From the NCBI RefSeq assembly GCF_000376825.1, contig NZ_AQXW01000004.1, positions 1,116,001 to 1,180,000 of the forward strand: DNA of 64,000 nucleotides, read 5' to 3'. Shown here piece after piece: positions 16,701 to 24,723 of this stretch (positions are counted from its first letter, which is position 1; each line of letters opens with the position of its first letter). The notes under the pieces are model-generated. The model was given only the letters and a program-made list of their open reading frames with translations, ran no database searches and was not told the origin of the DNA. The position numbers and the translations under genes were made by a program. This DNA is from Demetria terragena DSM 11295 (GTDB taxonomy: Bacteria; Actinomycetota; Actinomycetes; Actinomycetales; Dermatophilaceae).

Positions 16701-17341
16701 GACGTGCCCGCCACCACCTGTCCGGTGGCGGCTTGGGCTGACATGGCCGGGAGGTTGGTTCGCCCAGCGCGGATGGCTGGGTCCCGATGCGCCAAGTCTG
16801 CGCGCAACTGCGCGCGGCCACGGTGGATGCGGGAGCGTACGGTGCCGAGCTTGATGCCCAGCGTGGCGGCAACCTCGTCGTAGGACAAGCCCTCGATGTC
16901 GCACAGCACCACTGCTGCCCGGAAGTCGGGCGAGAGTCCGTCGAGTGCGCGCTGCACGTCGTCGTCGAATTGCGCATCGGTGTAGGCCTGCTCGGGGCCG
17001 ATCTCACGGCTGGGGAGACGCGCGGCAGCATCGTCGGCGAGCGCATCGAAACGGATGCGCTGCTTGCGGCGCATCTTGTCCAGGAAGACGTTGGTGGTGA
17101 TGCGGTGCAGCCAGCCCTCGAACGTTCCCGGGCGGTAGGAGTGCAGTGACCGGAAGACCCGCACGAACACATCGTGGGTGAGGTCCTCCGCGTCGTGAAC
17201 GTTTCCCGTCAGGCGGTACGCGAGGCGGTAGACGCGCGCTGAGTGCGTCGTCACGATCTCTTCCCACGTGGGCGGTTCCCACCCAGGTGGTGCCTCATCA
17301 GGGACTTCGGTGCGGGGTCGTCCGCGAAGGGGCTCGTTCAT
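16697..17341 (-). CDS. sigE: ECF RNA polymerase sigma factor SigE
   Basis: Extracytoplasmic-function sigma factor of 214 residues. Region 2 ([27 protein letters not shown], then [20 protein letters not shown]) and region 4 ([27 protein letters not shown], then [16 protein letters not shown]) are intact. The ATG is chosen because GAGAGGA lies eight bases upstream; an open extension to 17506 lacks such a signal. It heads a leftward series: sigE, anti-sigma (4-bp overlap), htrA, tatB. By family and neighbourhood it directs the envelope-stress response. It is divergent from the O-methyltransferase gene across 145 bp. Confidence 0.93.
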   Translation of the reverse strand: MNEPLRGRPRTEVPDEAPPGWEPPTWEEIVTTHSARVYRLAYRLTGNVHDAEDLTHDVFVRVFRSLHSYRPGTFEGWLHRITTNVFLDKMRRKQRIRFDALADDAAARLPSREIGPEQAYTDAQFDDDVQRALDGLSPDFRAAVVLCDIEGLSYDEVAATLGIKLGTVRSRIHRGRAQLRADLAHRDPAIRAGRTNLPAMSAQAATGQVVAGTS

Positions 17342-17473
17342 CAGGGATCCTCTCTCCCGCGACGCCCCCGCGTCGCGCTGGATCCCATCGTGGTGGAGCA
17401 ACCTGGGTGTGTGCTGTGTCTTGGCTGTCTGCCCACCCAGCATCCGGACTGCCGACATCGCGCCGCGCGCGGA

Positions 17474-17479
17474 TAGAGT
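17474..17479 (+). promoter_or_regulatory. -10 element of leaderless promoter
   Basis: TAGAGT ends seven bases before ATG 17487 of the O-methyltransferase gene. Confidence 0.5.
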
Positions 17480-17486
17480 CGGAGTC

Positions 17487-18119
17487 ATGAGCACCATGAG
17501 ACCCACAACGTGGGCCTACGCAGCAGAGTTCCCGATCGAACCGGAGCCCATCGAGGCCGCGCGCCTGCGTGGCGAAGAACTTGGCTGCACACCCGTCGAT
17601 GCGGCCGTCGGGGCTACCCTCAGCGTTCTGGCTGCCGCGGCCGCGGCGCGCGCTGTGGTCGAAATCGGATCGGGCGCCGGCTCGTCGGGCCTCTGGCTGC
17701 TGCGCGGTATGCCCCGCGACGGGATCCTCACCACCATCGACATCAACGCCGAGCACCAGCGCGCGGCCAAGCAGGCATACACCGCGGCTGGCGTGCCCTC
17801 ACAACGAGTCCGCGCGATTATTGGCTCGGCACTGGCCGTGCTGCCGCGGCTCGCTGACGGCGCCTACGACCTGGTTCTGGTCGATGGCCACAAACCGGAG
17901 TACCCCACCTACGTCGAAGAGGCGATTCGGCTGCTGCGCCCGGGAGGCGTCCTGGTCTGCGACAACATGCTGTGGCATGACAAGGTGGCCGATCCGGCCG
18001 TACGCGACGACACCACAGTGCTCTTGCGGGATCTCGGCAAACAACTGCGTGCCGACGACACCCTCATCACCACTCTCCTGCCCATCGGCGACGGGCTGCT
18101 CACGGCGGTCAAGCGCTGA
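17487..18119 (+). CDS. SAM-dependent O-methyltransferase, COMT-like
   Basis: A 210-residue class I methyltransferase of the catechol/caffeoyl-CoA O-methyltransferase family. The SAM-binding loop [16 protein letters not shown] lies near residue 58, [10 protein letters not shown] contains the acidic residue binding the SAM ribose, and [12 protein letters not shown] with [14 protein letters not shown] supplies the probable metal-binding Asp/Asn residues. The substrate is unknown; actinobacterial members next to sigE (as in mycobacteria) have no settled role. It has a leaderless-type promoter, is divergent from sigE, and ends before a strong bidirectional terminator. Confidence 0.9.
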   Translation: MSTMRPTTWAYAAEFPIEPEPIEAARLRGEELGCTPVDAAVGATLSVLAAAAAARAVVEIGSGAGSSGLWLLRGMPRDGILTTIDINAEHQRAAKQAYTAAGVPSQRVRAIIGSALAVLPRLADGAYDLVLVDGHKPEYPTYVEEAIRLLRPGGVLVCDNMLWHDKVADPAVRDDTTVLLRDLGKQLRADDTLITTLLPIGDGLLTAVKR

Positions 18120-18155
18120 GCACTCTTAGTGACGCCTCGCGCAGCGGGCATGCGA

Positions 18156-18191
18156 AAAGGCGGTACTACCAGACCTGGTAGCGCCGCCTTT
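18156..18191. terminator. Bidirectional terminator
   Basis: AAAGGCGG and CCGCCTTT flank an inner TACCA/TGGTA stem with small internal mismatches. A-run and T-run ends let it serve both the O-methyltransferase gene (plus) and the DUF3117 gene (minus), which converge here. Confidence 0.75.
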
Positions 18192-18215
18192 GTCGCAATG
18201 CGGTGAAGGCTAGGA

Positions 18216-18383
18216 CTAGCCGATGCAACCCTGAATCGCGTCCTCGAGCGCCTTCGCCTCTTCGGCGTTCATCTCGACGACCAGTCGGCCGCCACCCTCA
18301 AGCGGCATTCGGAGAAGGATGCTGCGCCCCTCCTTAGTCACCTCGAGCGGTCCGTCACCGGTTCTCGGCTTCATCGCCGCCAT
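18216..18383 (-). CDS. DUF3117 family small protein
   Basis: A 55-residue protein beginning MAAMKPRTGDGPLEVTKEGR and containing RLVVEMNAEEAKALEDAI. This sequence is typical of DUF3117, a short protein conserved across most actinobacteria and of unknown function. GGGAG lies five bases before the ATG. The size matches the family exactly. It probably forms a small alpha/beta fold; no membrane or metal motif is present. It is convergent with the O-methyltransferase gene and shares its terminator. Confidence 0.9.
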   Translation of the reverse strand: MAAMKPRTGDGPLEVTKEGRSILLRMPLEGGGRLVVEMNAEEAKALEDAIQGCIG

Positions 18384-18539
18384 GGGATCTCCCTTTCGTT
18401 ACGCGCGACCTTCTTGAGCGCCGAAGTCACACCATCGTCAAGGTGGCCAGCCGCGAGCGCTCTGCTGTTGTGGCCATTATCTCCCGATACCTCGCCCATT
18501 CGGAAATCCCCTCCCCACGAACTACGGCAGACTGTGGAC

Positions 18540-19370
18540 ATGCACGCCCGCGCTGCCGTCTTCGACCTCTACGGAGACCACCTCTTTCGGCGCGATTACT
18601 GGGCGCCGATCGCCTCCACCGTTCGCCTGCTGGACTCAGTGGACGTACGCCCCGAAGCGGTACGAACCTCGGTTTCCCGGCTCGTACGCGAAGGGTGGTT
18701 GGAGCCGGTCGAACGGCACGGGATGCGCGGCTATGTGGCCAGCGCGCGGGCTCGCCGCCGCCTCGACGAGGCTCGGGATCGGATTTACCGCGCGAAGACG
18801 CCCACGTGGCAGGGCAGTTGGGACGTCCTGGTCTTTCCCGAACGCATCACTGACCGCAGTCGACGGGCGCGACTGACCGACTCACTCGGCTTCCTCGGCT
18901 ACGCCCGACTCGCGGCGGATACCTGGATCGCGCCACGTCGATCGGCCGAACTCGCAGAGGCAGTGGCCGGCCTGACCGTTCGCAGTTTCACCGCCACCTA
19001 TGAGGATGACGGTCGCGAGCTTGCCGCCGCGCTCTGGGATCTGGAGGGCCTCGCACATTCCTACCGCGAGTTCATCGCCTGGGCTCACCGTTTGGCAGCC
19101 GAGCCTGCTGGTTTGTCTGATCGGGCCGCCTACGCCGTACGCACTGAACTGGTCCACGAGTGGCGCAAGTTCCTCTTCCGCGACCCTGGGCTGCCCGACG
19201 TAGTCCTTCCGGCTGCTTGGCCTGGACGCGACGCCGCCACCTGCTTTGATCAACTCAGCAACGAACTACTTCCGCGAAGTCGTGCCTTCGTGGATGAATG
19301 TCTAGCCGACCCGCACGCTGCGCGGCCCTCGATAGAGGCGAACTCGTCTCACCCTCAAGGAGTGTCATGA
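18540..19370 (+). CDS. PaaX-family transcriptional regulator
   Basis: A 276-residue regulator. The N-terminal winged helix (about residues 5-75, DSVDVRPEAVRTSVSRLVREGWLE) is followed by the PaaX central domain (TPTWQGSWDVLVFPE) and C-terminal domain (LVHEWRKFLFRDPGLP, DVVLPAAWPG). PaaX proteins repress phenylacetate-degradation genes and are relieved by phenylacetyl-CoA. Here the only partner is an enoyl-CoA hydratase gene whose ATG overlaps its stop codon; no paaABCDE oxygenase genes are visible. It may act on distant paa genes, or sense another acyl-CoA. The ATG at 18540 is the first that gives the expected family N-terminus. Confidence 0.88.
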   Translation: MHARAAVFDLYGDHLFRRDYWAPIASTVRLLDSVDVRPEAVRTSVSRLVREGWLEPVERHGMRGYVASARARRRLDEARDRIYRAKTPTWQGSWDVLVFPERITDRSRRARLTDSLGFLGYARLAADTWIAPRRSAELAEAVAGLTVRSFTATYEDDGRELAAALWDLEGLAHSYREFIAWAHRLAAEPAGLSDRAAYAVRTELVHEWRKFLFRDPGLPDVVLPAAWPGRDAATCFDQLSNELLPRSRAFVDECLADPHAARPSIEANSSHPQGVS

Positions 19371-20170
19371 CCGACCTGACCGACCCCACCTCTGCCGTTG
19401 TACTCAGTCGCGACGGTGGTGTGGCCACCATTCGCTTCAACCGGCCCGACGCCATGAACAGCGTCAACCTAGCCACCAAGGAGGCTCTGCTCGCTGCCCT
19501 TCGTGAGGTGGCCGAGGACTCCTCCGTACGCGCCGTCGTCCTCACCGGATCCGGTCGCGCCTTCTGTGTCGGGCAGGACCTGCGCGAGCACGTGGCCGGC
19601 CTGAAGTCGGGTGAGAAGCTCGACAGCACGGTGGCGGATCACTACAACCCGGCGGTGACGCTGATCGCGACCATGAACAAGCCGGTCATCGCCGCACTGA
19701 ACGGTGTCGCGGCCGGGGCCGGTTCGTCGCTGGCCTTCGCCGCCGACTTCCGCATCCTGGTCGACTCCGCGGGCTTCAACCTGGCCTTCGCCGGCATCGC
19801 GCTGTCCTGCGACACCGGCGCCTCCTGGACGCTTCCGCGCCTGGTCGGCGTGGCCAAGGCAAAGGAACTGTTGATGTTCGGTGGAACGATCTCTGCTCAA
19901 GAAGCGCTCGACTACGGCCTGGCGACCAAGATTGTCCCCGCCGACGAATTCGACTCGGCCGTCAGCGAGTTCGCACTAAAGCTTGCGTCTGGGCCGACCC
20001 TGGCCTACGGCTCCATCCGTCGCGCGGTCACCTTTTCGGTCGGCAACGATCTCGCCGACTCCCTCGCGCATGAAGCCGAACTGATGGCGTTGACGGGTGC
20101 ATCGGCCGATCATCGCGCTGCCGTGGAGGCCTTTCTGGCCAAGGAGAAGCCAAGCTTCGAAGGCCGTTGA
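19367..20170 (+). CDS. Enoyl-CoA hydratase/isomerase
   Basis: Crotonase-family enzyme of 267 residues, similar in layout to PaaG/PaaB. The oxyanion-hole segments are GSGRAFCVGQDLREH (about residue 60) and ALNGVAAGAGSSLAFAADFRI (about residue 110). AGIALSCDTGASWTLPRLVG, in the position of the usual catalytic acids, carries an Asp, which fits isomerase-type members such as PaaG better than two-Glu hydratases. AAGGAG lies four bases before the ATG. It is translationally coupled to the PaaX gene, which suggests a step in ring-cleavage or aromatic acyl-CoA breakdown. The precise substrate is not determined. Confidence 0.9.
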   Translation: MTDLTDPTSAVVLSRDGGVATIRFNRPDAMNSVNLATKEALLAALREVAEDSSVRAVVLTGSGRAFCVGQDLREHVAGLKSGEKLDSTVADHYNPAVTLIATMNKPVIAALNGVAAGAGSSLAFAADFRILVDSAGFNLAFAGIALSCDTGASWTLPRLVGVAKAKELLMFGGTISAQEALDYGLATKIVPADEFDSAVSEFALKLASGPTLAYGSIRRAVTFSVGNDLADSLAHEAELMALTGASADHRAAVEAFLAKEKPSFEGR

Positions 20171-20182
20171 TCGCGGCGCTGA

Positions 20183-21406
20183 TCACAGCGCCATCAGGTC
20201 GCGATTGCGCATAATGCGCAGCGCTGCGAGGACCAAACCTGCGCCATAGACAGCGAACGGCACCCAGATCTGGGTGGTCGATGCAAGGGCGCCGAACCCC
20301 GCGAGAGCCAGCGGCATCAGGCAGTCATCACCCAGGCGCAAAATCGAGGACATCCGGCCAAGGTAGGCGCCGTCGACCGTGGCAGCGAATACGGCGCTGA
20401 TCAGAGCTGAGGCCACGCCTGCCGTGATGCCAATGACGAACGCTGCCGCTCCGACGGTCCATACCGGCCCGACACCGAGCGCCGCGATCCCAACGCCCTG
20501 CACGATCAGTGCGCCGAAACCCACGGCGGCAGGTCGCGGTGGACGCCACCGGATGACGGCGATCGCGCCGACGGCAGCTCCCAGTCCACCCATAGCGGTC
20601 AGCAACCCAACCGAGGAAGCACCCCACCCAGCTTCCTTGGCGCGCAACGCTATTCCTATTCCGCTGGCCGGCGTGACGGCAAGGTTGACCCCGGAGAGCG
20701 CGATGACCAGCGAGCGCGTGGTCGGCGCTTGTTTGAGGTGACGGAAGCCGCCCCGCACTGCTCGCCACGGCGATTCGGGTTCGGCCCGTGGGAGCGCGAA
20801 TCGCGGCACCAGCCAGAACGTGGCGACGAGGAAAATCAGCACAAAGGTGACCGCGTTGAGCGATGCACTGCCGCCAAGCCCGGCGTACGCCACCAGCGCA
20901 CCACCTGAGGCTGCGCCGAGCGTCGACCCGAGTCGCCCGCCGGTCTGCATACTCGCCATATAGGCGGGCAGGTCTTCGGTTCGGACCAGTTGCCGGGCGA
21001 GGGTGCTCGACGCCGGGTCAAAGATCGCGTCGCACAAGCCGAAAGACACCGCGGCCGCGACCAACAGGGGCACTGTCGGCTCCCCGCTAAGCATCCAGCC
21101 CACCACACCGAGAAGGATGATGACGCGAATAAGACTGGTGCTGAGGATGATTCGGCGTGTGTCGAGGCGATCGGCAAGTACTCCGCCATACAACAGGACC
21201 GCGGCGCGCGGAATCGTGCCTGCGGCCACGATGAGGCCAGCGACTGCCGGTGTTGCAATCTGAATGACGGTCCATGCGATAGCGATCGTCCAGGCTGCGT
21301 CGCCGGCGTCGGACAGCGCCCGCCCACCAATCCATAAGTGCGCCAAACGATCCCGTCGGAGAGGCGGTGGCTCACGGAGCACGACGAGCTCCGCACTAGC
21401 GGTCAT
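20183..21406 (-). CDS. MFS transporter, probable drug efflux
   Basis: A 407-residue protein with about 12 transmembrane helices. The MFS loop motif GGVLADRLDTRRIIL (about residues 75-90) is clear. The overall pattern matches the MFS_3/enterobactin exporter-like group often encoded next to ArsR-type regulators in actinobacteria. Its ATG lies one base after the stop of the upstream ArsR gene, with almost no independent ribosome-binding site, so translation is probably coupled. Substrate and direction are inferred. The autoregulated ArsR gene probably controls both. Confidence 0.87.
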   Translation of the reverse strand: MTASAELVVLREPPPLRRDRLAHLWIGGRALSDAGDAAWTIAIAWTVIQIATPAVAGLIVAAGTIPRAAVLLYGGVLADRLDTRRIILSTSLIRVIILLGVVGWMLSGEPTVPLLVAAAVSFGLCDAIFDPASSTLARQLVRTEDLPAYMASMQTGGRLGSTLGAASGGALVAYAGLGGSASLNAVTFVLIFLVATFWLVPRFALPRAEPESPWRAVRGGFRHLKQAPTTRSLVIALSGVNLAVTPASGIGIALRAKEAGWGASSVGLLTAMGGLGAAVGAIAVIRWRPPRPAAVGFGALIVQGVGIAALGVGPVWTVGAAAFVIGITAGVASALISAVFAATVDGAYLGRMSSILRLGDDCLMPLALAGFGALASTTQIWVPFAVYGAGLVLAALRIMRNRDLMAL

Positions 21407-21407
21407 G

Positions 21408-21956
21408 TCAGATTTCCGTCGGAAAGCCGTGCGCGAAGGTGAAGATCGGGCGACGTTCTTGGCCGTCGGAACGGTCGATGGCTTGCCGCCACTCCCGGGT
21501 TGTCTCCGCAAGTCGGCCCGATAGGTCACTAAGTTCTTCAGGTGTGGCCCACGCGAGACTGTCATTGCTGAAGGCGGCGCCAGCCCAGGCAGGTGAGGCG
21601 CTGTCGCGCCGATCCAGCCACTGCTTCAGCCTGGTGAATTGATGGGTGAGGTTGGCGCGTACGGCGTCCCGCGCCTGCATCCGCTGCGCAGGCGAGGAGA
21701 AGTCATCCGGTGACCAGGCGAATTTCGTACGCGTGAGCCGCCACCAACTTGTCCGCCCGTCGGACCCCGGGTCGGCAACCTGCTCCACCACGCCTGCCTT
21801 GCGCAGCATGCGGAGATGGTGGCTGACACTGCCAACCTGCAGATCGAGCGCAGCAGCAATCGTTCCAACCTGCGCGGTCTCGTGCAGTACCAGGTGGTCG
21901 ACGAGTCGACGCCGAGTCGGGTGATGGATCGCCACCACGACGTTGATGTTCTCCAT
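21408..21956 (-). CDS. ArsR-type winged-helix regulator
   Basis: A 182-residue regulator. The N-terminal winged helix (residues about 8-80) contains HPTRRRLVDHLVLHETAQVG and the recognition helix region LQVGSVSHHLRMLRKAGVV. There is no metal-binding Cys pair, so it is not an arsenic or cadmium sensor; the C-terminal about 100 residues likely hold an organic-ligand pocket. The start follows a textbook promoter (TTGTAC, 17 bp, TAGCGT, then 7 bases to the ATG), with a 16-bp palindrome over the -35. It probably represses itself and the downstream MFS gene. Confidence 0.88.
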   Translation of the reverse strand: MENINVVVAIHHPTRRRLVDHLVLHETAQVGTIAAALDLQVGSVSHHLRMLRKAGVVEQVADPGSDGRTSWWRLTRTKFAWSPDDFSSPAQRMQARDAVRANLTHQFTRLKQWLDRRDSASPAWAGAAFSNDSLAWATPEELSDLSGRLAETTREWRQAIDRSDGQERRPIFTFAHGFPTEI

Positions 21957-21963
21957 GCTCACC

Positions 21964-22003
21964 ACGCTAGGACCAGCCGAAGTGACGTACAAGAGTTCTT
22001 GTA
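21964..22003 (-). promoter_or_regulatory. ArsR promoter with overlapping palindromic operator
   Basis: Minus-strand -35 TTGTAC (21987-21992), 17-bp spacer and -10 TAGCGT (21964-21969) lead to a leaderless ATG. The palindrome TACAAGA-GT-TCTTGTA (21988-22003) covers the -35, which suits repression by the encoded ArsR-type protein. Confidence 0.7.
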
Positions 22004-22020
22004 TATCCCGGATTACCAGA

Positions 22021-23220
22021 CTAAATGGGGTTATCTGACGGTGGGGCGAGTCGCAATAACTCCCAGACCCACCACACTTGCCAAGCCAGCCCGAGCAGCA
22101 CCAGAACGCTGGCGCGCAGCCCGACGAACCTCATACGAGAACGCGGATCTGAGGCCAGCCAGCCGCCACCAATGAGCACGACGGCCAGCGGGAAAATGAA
22201 GAGCAGATAGCGATACAGCGAGGTCCAGACGTCCAGCACTGCCGCCAGGTAAAGCAGGTATCCAAGGGTCCAGACTCTCAGCTCAGGACCCAGCGCGGCA
22301 GCCCACGGACCCGCCATCGCCGCGATGATCAGCACCGTTGCGAGGACCAGGACCAGTGGCCCGGCGACGTCGCCGAGGGCATATCGCGCGTTGTCGAACC
22401 ACGGCGCAAACGGAACGATCTCGCCCGAAGCTCGCCAGGTTGCCATCGTGTCGGTGTAGGCGCTGCTCTCCCCGGTCCGCCATCCCACGTAGGTCGGCCA
22501 CATCAAACCGGACAGACCACACGCGATCAGCGAGCTGGCCATTCCCGCATAAGTGGACCGATCGATCGGTCGGTCGGCGCGGGAGCGCCACCGCCAGATC
22601 ACCGCGACCAGCGCGACCAGGCCGAGCGGTAGGGCGACCGGGCGCGCGATTCCCGTGAGCAGCGCAAGCGCCGTGGCCAGCCACCATTTCTCCCGGGTCA
22701 GCGCCAGGAGAAAGGCACACAGCAGCAACATTGCCAAGGACTCGGTGTAGGCCAACTGCAGCGTCGGCGAAGGTGGCGAGGCGGCATAGACGGCGACCGC
22801 GCAGAAGGCCACGAACGGGCCCACCTTGTCGCGCAGAAGCACCGCCATCACCAGAGCGGCGCCGGCCCCAAGCGCCAGCGCGAGGAGCGGTGCAGCCACG
22901 GGGAAAGACAGTCCCGTGATGGCCATGACGGCTCGCACCAGCATCGGATAGAGCGGATAGAACGCCCACTGGTTCTGCTGGAGGTCGCCCGCCGCGTTCC
23001 GAGGCAGCTCGCTCGGGTATCCCTCCTCGACGATCCTGAAATACCAGTCGCCGTCCCAGATCCGGGTCATGTCGAAGTAGCCGACTCCGTCCTCGCCAGC
23101 CCCGCGCGGAACACCTGCCGGGTCTTGCGAGTCGGCGACGATGCTGATGACCACGAACGAGAAAAACCGCAACAGCAGGTATGCCGACAGCACCGCCGGG
23201 AGGAACCACCGACGAATCAC
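22021..23220 (-). CDS. PIG-V-like mannosyltransferase
   Basis: Polytopic GT-C glycosyltransferase of 399 residues resembling the PIG-V family that adds mannose from a polyprenyl-phosphate donor. After the first helix there is an acidic, Trp-rich loop (RIWDGDWYFRIVEEGYP, then QWAFYPLYPMLVRAV) typical of the family and holding the probable catalytic Asp. About nine to ten further helices follow. GTG 23220 overlaps the tag stop codon (GTGA) and has GGGGAG six bases upstream. It is the last gene of a four-gene overlapping operon. A role in lipoglycan or cell-surface mannosylation is inferred. Confidence 0.85.
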   Translation of the reverse strand: MIRRWFLPAVLSAYLLLRFFSFVVISIVADSQDPAGVPRGAGEDGVGYFDMTRIWDGDWYFRIVEEGYPSELPRNAAGDLQQNQWAFYPLYPMLVRAVMAITGLSFPVAAPLLALALGAGAALVMAVLLRDKVGPFVAFCAVAVYAASPPSPTLQLAYTESLAMLLLCAFLLALTREKWWLATALALLTGIARPVALPLGLVALVAVIWRWRSRADRPIDRSTYAGMASSLIACGLSGLMWPTYVGWRTGESSAYTDTMATWRASGEIVPFAPWFDNARYALGDVAGPLVLVLATVLIIAAMAGPWAAALGPELRVWTLGYLLYLAAVLDVWTSLYRYLLFIFPLAVVLIGGGWLASDPRSRMRFVGLRASVLVLLGLAWQVWWVWELLRLAPPSDNPI

Positions 23221-23798
23221 TTCGACTCCCCTACCCAGCACCCTTCCAGGTGGTCGTCGACCAGGCCGCATGCCTGCATCGCGGCGTACATCGTGGTGGG
23301 TCCGACGTGCTTAAACCCGGCCTGCTTCAGTCGCTTCGCTAGCGCCTTGGAGATGTCGGTCTGTGCAGGTACCTCGCCCATCCCGGCCGGTCGCGACCGC
23401 GACGGAGGTTGGAAGCTCCAGAAAATCTCATCAAGGCCACCCTGGGCGCGCAGGTCGAGGACCGCCCGGGCGTTGGCGATCGTCGCGTCGACCTTGCGGG
23501 CGTTGCGCACGATTCCGGCATCGGCCATGAGCCGCTCCACGTCTGCCTGGCCGAACTCCGCCACCCGCTCAGGATCAAAGTCGGCAAAGGCCGCTCGGAA
23601 CGCTGGCCGCTTGCGCAGAATGGTGATCCACGACAGCCCAGACTGGAAGGCTTCCAGGCTGATGCGTTCGTACAGCGCCTGCTCACCATGCACCGCGCGG
23701 CCCCACTCCGTGTCGTGGTAGGCGATGTAATCGGGGGTACCGAGCGACCACGAGCACCTCAGTCGTCCATCGGGTCCGGGCTGCGGCCCGTCGCTCAT
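23217..23798 (-). CDS. tag: DNA-3-methyladenine glycosylase I
   Basis: Base-excision repair enzyme that removes 3-methyladenine from DNA. It has 193 residues, the usual Tag length. The zinc snap residues are present: Cys in RLRCSW, His in IAYHDTEWG, and the C-terminal His-x3-Cys in DDHLEGCW. The helix-hairpin region LYERISLEAFQSGLSWITIL and KHVGPTTMYAAMQA are also typical. The ATG overlaps nothing upstream except the 3' end of the SRPBCC gene (ATGA), showing tight coupling within the operon. In mycobacteria tagA also sits in this neighbourhood. Confidence 0.94.
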   Translation of the reverse strand: MSDGPQPGPDGRLRCSWSLGTPDYIAYHDTEWGRAVHGEQALYERISLEAFQSGLSWITILRKRPAFRAAFADFDPERVAEFGQADVERLMADAGIVRNARKVDATIANARAVLDLRAQGGLDEIFWSFQPPSRSRPAGMGEVPAQTDISKALAKRLKQAGFKHVGPTTMYAAMQACGLVDDHLEGCWVGESK

Positions 23799-24256
23799 GA
23801 GGTCTCGCCTTCGGCATCACGGGTCAAGCCAGTGGCGAGCCGAGCGATCATGGCGTGGGTCATCGCCCGAGATGCCGCGCCTTCGATGCGGCCGAGTCCG
23901 GGCACTCGTGCCACGGGACTCACGATCTCCTCGCGCCACACCACCTCGCTACGGCCGGGGGCGATGGCCTTGACCGTGATCTCCGCCCACCCGGTGAGGG
24001 CACTACCGCGCTTCTCCAGTCGCACGCGCCCGGCGCCACTCACCGGCGGCTCCCACTGCGTGACTTCCATCAGGTCGCGCAGTCGAATCGGGCCCAGCGC
24101 GGTCACGGCGAGGAACTGCTGCCCGACCCCCGCAGCGCCCTGCACGGTGACGTCGGTCAACCACACGTGATCTCCATGCCGTGTCCAGTCGGTGACGACA
24201 TCCCACACCTCCTGAACCTCGCCAACCACCTCACGGCGTACCTGCGCAACGCTCAC
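23795..24256 (-). CDS. SRPBCC-fold (polyketide cyclase-like) protein
   Basis: A 153-residue protein with the start-like helix-grip pattern: REVVGEVQEVWDVVTDWTRHGDHV at the N-terminus, alternating beta strands, and a long C-terminal helix (AMTHAMIARLATGL). Such folds bind hydrophobic ligands or act as cyclases or stress proteins. The ligand is unknown. Both ends overlap neighbouring genes by 4 bp (DivIVA-like upstream, tag downstream), so it is a firm member of the operon. Confidence 0.8.
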   Translation of the reverse strand: MSVAQVRREVVGEVQEVWDVVTDWTRHGDHVWLTDVTVQGAAGVGQQFLAVTALGPIRLRDLMEVTQWEPPVSGAGRVRLEKRGSALTGWAEITVKAIAPGRSEVVWREEIVSPVARVPGLGRIEGAASRAMTHAMIARLATGLTRDAEGETS

Positions 24257-24582
24257 TCGGATTCGTCCTCATCGTCAGCACGCGGTGCCAGGAGCGCATC
24301 GGGCCAGTCCTGGCCGCGCAGCCGCGCAATCTCGCGATCACGCTCAGCAAGTTCGTCTCGCAAGCGATCAATGACGTGATCTACCTGGGTCATGCGATAT
24401 CCGCGCATCGTCTGGTCGAACCGCAGGCTTTCCAGCGCGTCATCACTGATCGGCCCAGCCGGAAGTCCCTCATAGGGGGTGGTGGCTGTCGGGTCGTCCA
24501 TGGGGGTCGCCGGGATGCGACCGATGGCGACCGCGACCGCCAGACCGACCACGACCACCAAGAGCGCGAGAACGAATGCCAC
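24253..24582 (-). CDS. Membrane-anchored DivIVA-domain protein
   Basis: A 109-residue protein with one N-terminal transmembrane helix (FVLALLVVVVGLAVAVAIG), a short Pro/Thr linker and a DivIVA-type segment (LRFDQTMRGYRMTQVDHVIDRL) running into a short coiled coil. DivIVA/Wag31 proteins organise polar growth; this short form is a common actinobacterial companion of tag-like genes and its role is unknown. The GTG start has TATGGT six bases upstream and no ribosome-binding site, so it is probably the leaderless first gene of the DivIVA-like, SRPBCC, tag, PIG-V operon. Confidence 0.85.
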   Translation of the reverse strand: MAFVLALLVVVVGLAVAVAIGRIPATPMDDPTATTPYEGLPAGPISDDALESLRFDQTMRGYRMTQVDHVIDRLRDELAERDREIARLRGQDWPDALLAPRADDEDESE

Positions 24583-24588
24583 GTCACG

Positions 24589-24594
24589 ACCATA
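24589..24594 (-). promoter_or_regulatory. -10 element of leaderless operon promoter
   Basis: Minus-strand TATGGT ends six bases before GTG 24582, heading the four-gene operon that ends at 22021. Confidence 0.5.
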
Positions 24595-24723
24595 AGCGAC
24601 ACGTATGTCAGCCCCGGCACGCGCCAGGTCTCTGGGCTCCCGTCACGCATCACTCGTATCGAATCGCCCGCGCTACCTGCTCCGTATGCTCATCTCCATC
24701 ATCCGGCTCGAAGGAGAATCGTC

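Noticed and set aside
17342-17506. Longer N-terminus for SigE
   Set aside because: The frame is open to 17506, but the extension covers the divergent promoter region, and ATG 17341 has a well-placed GAGAGGA.
20177-20194. Terminator between enoyl-CoA hydratase and MFS genes
   Set aside because: A 7-bp GGCGCTG/CAGCGCC hairpin is present but short and without a T-run in either direction.
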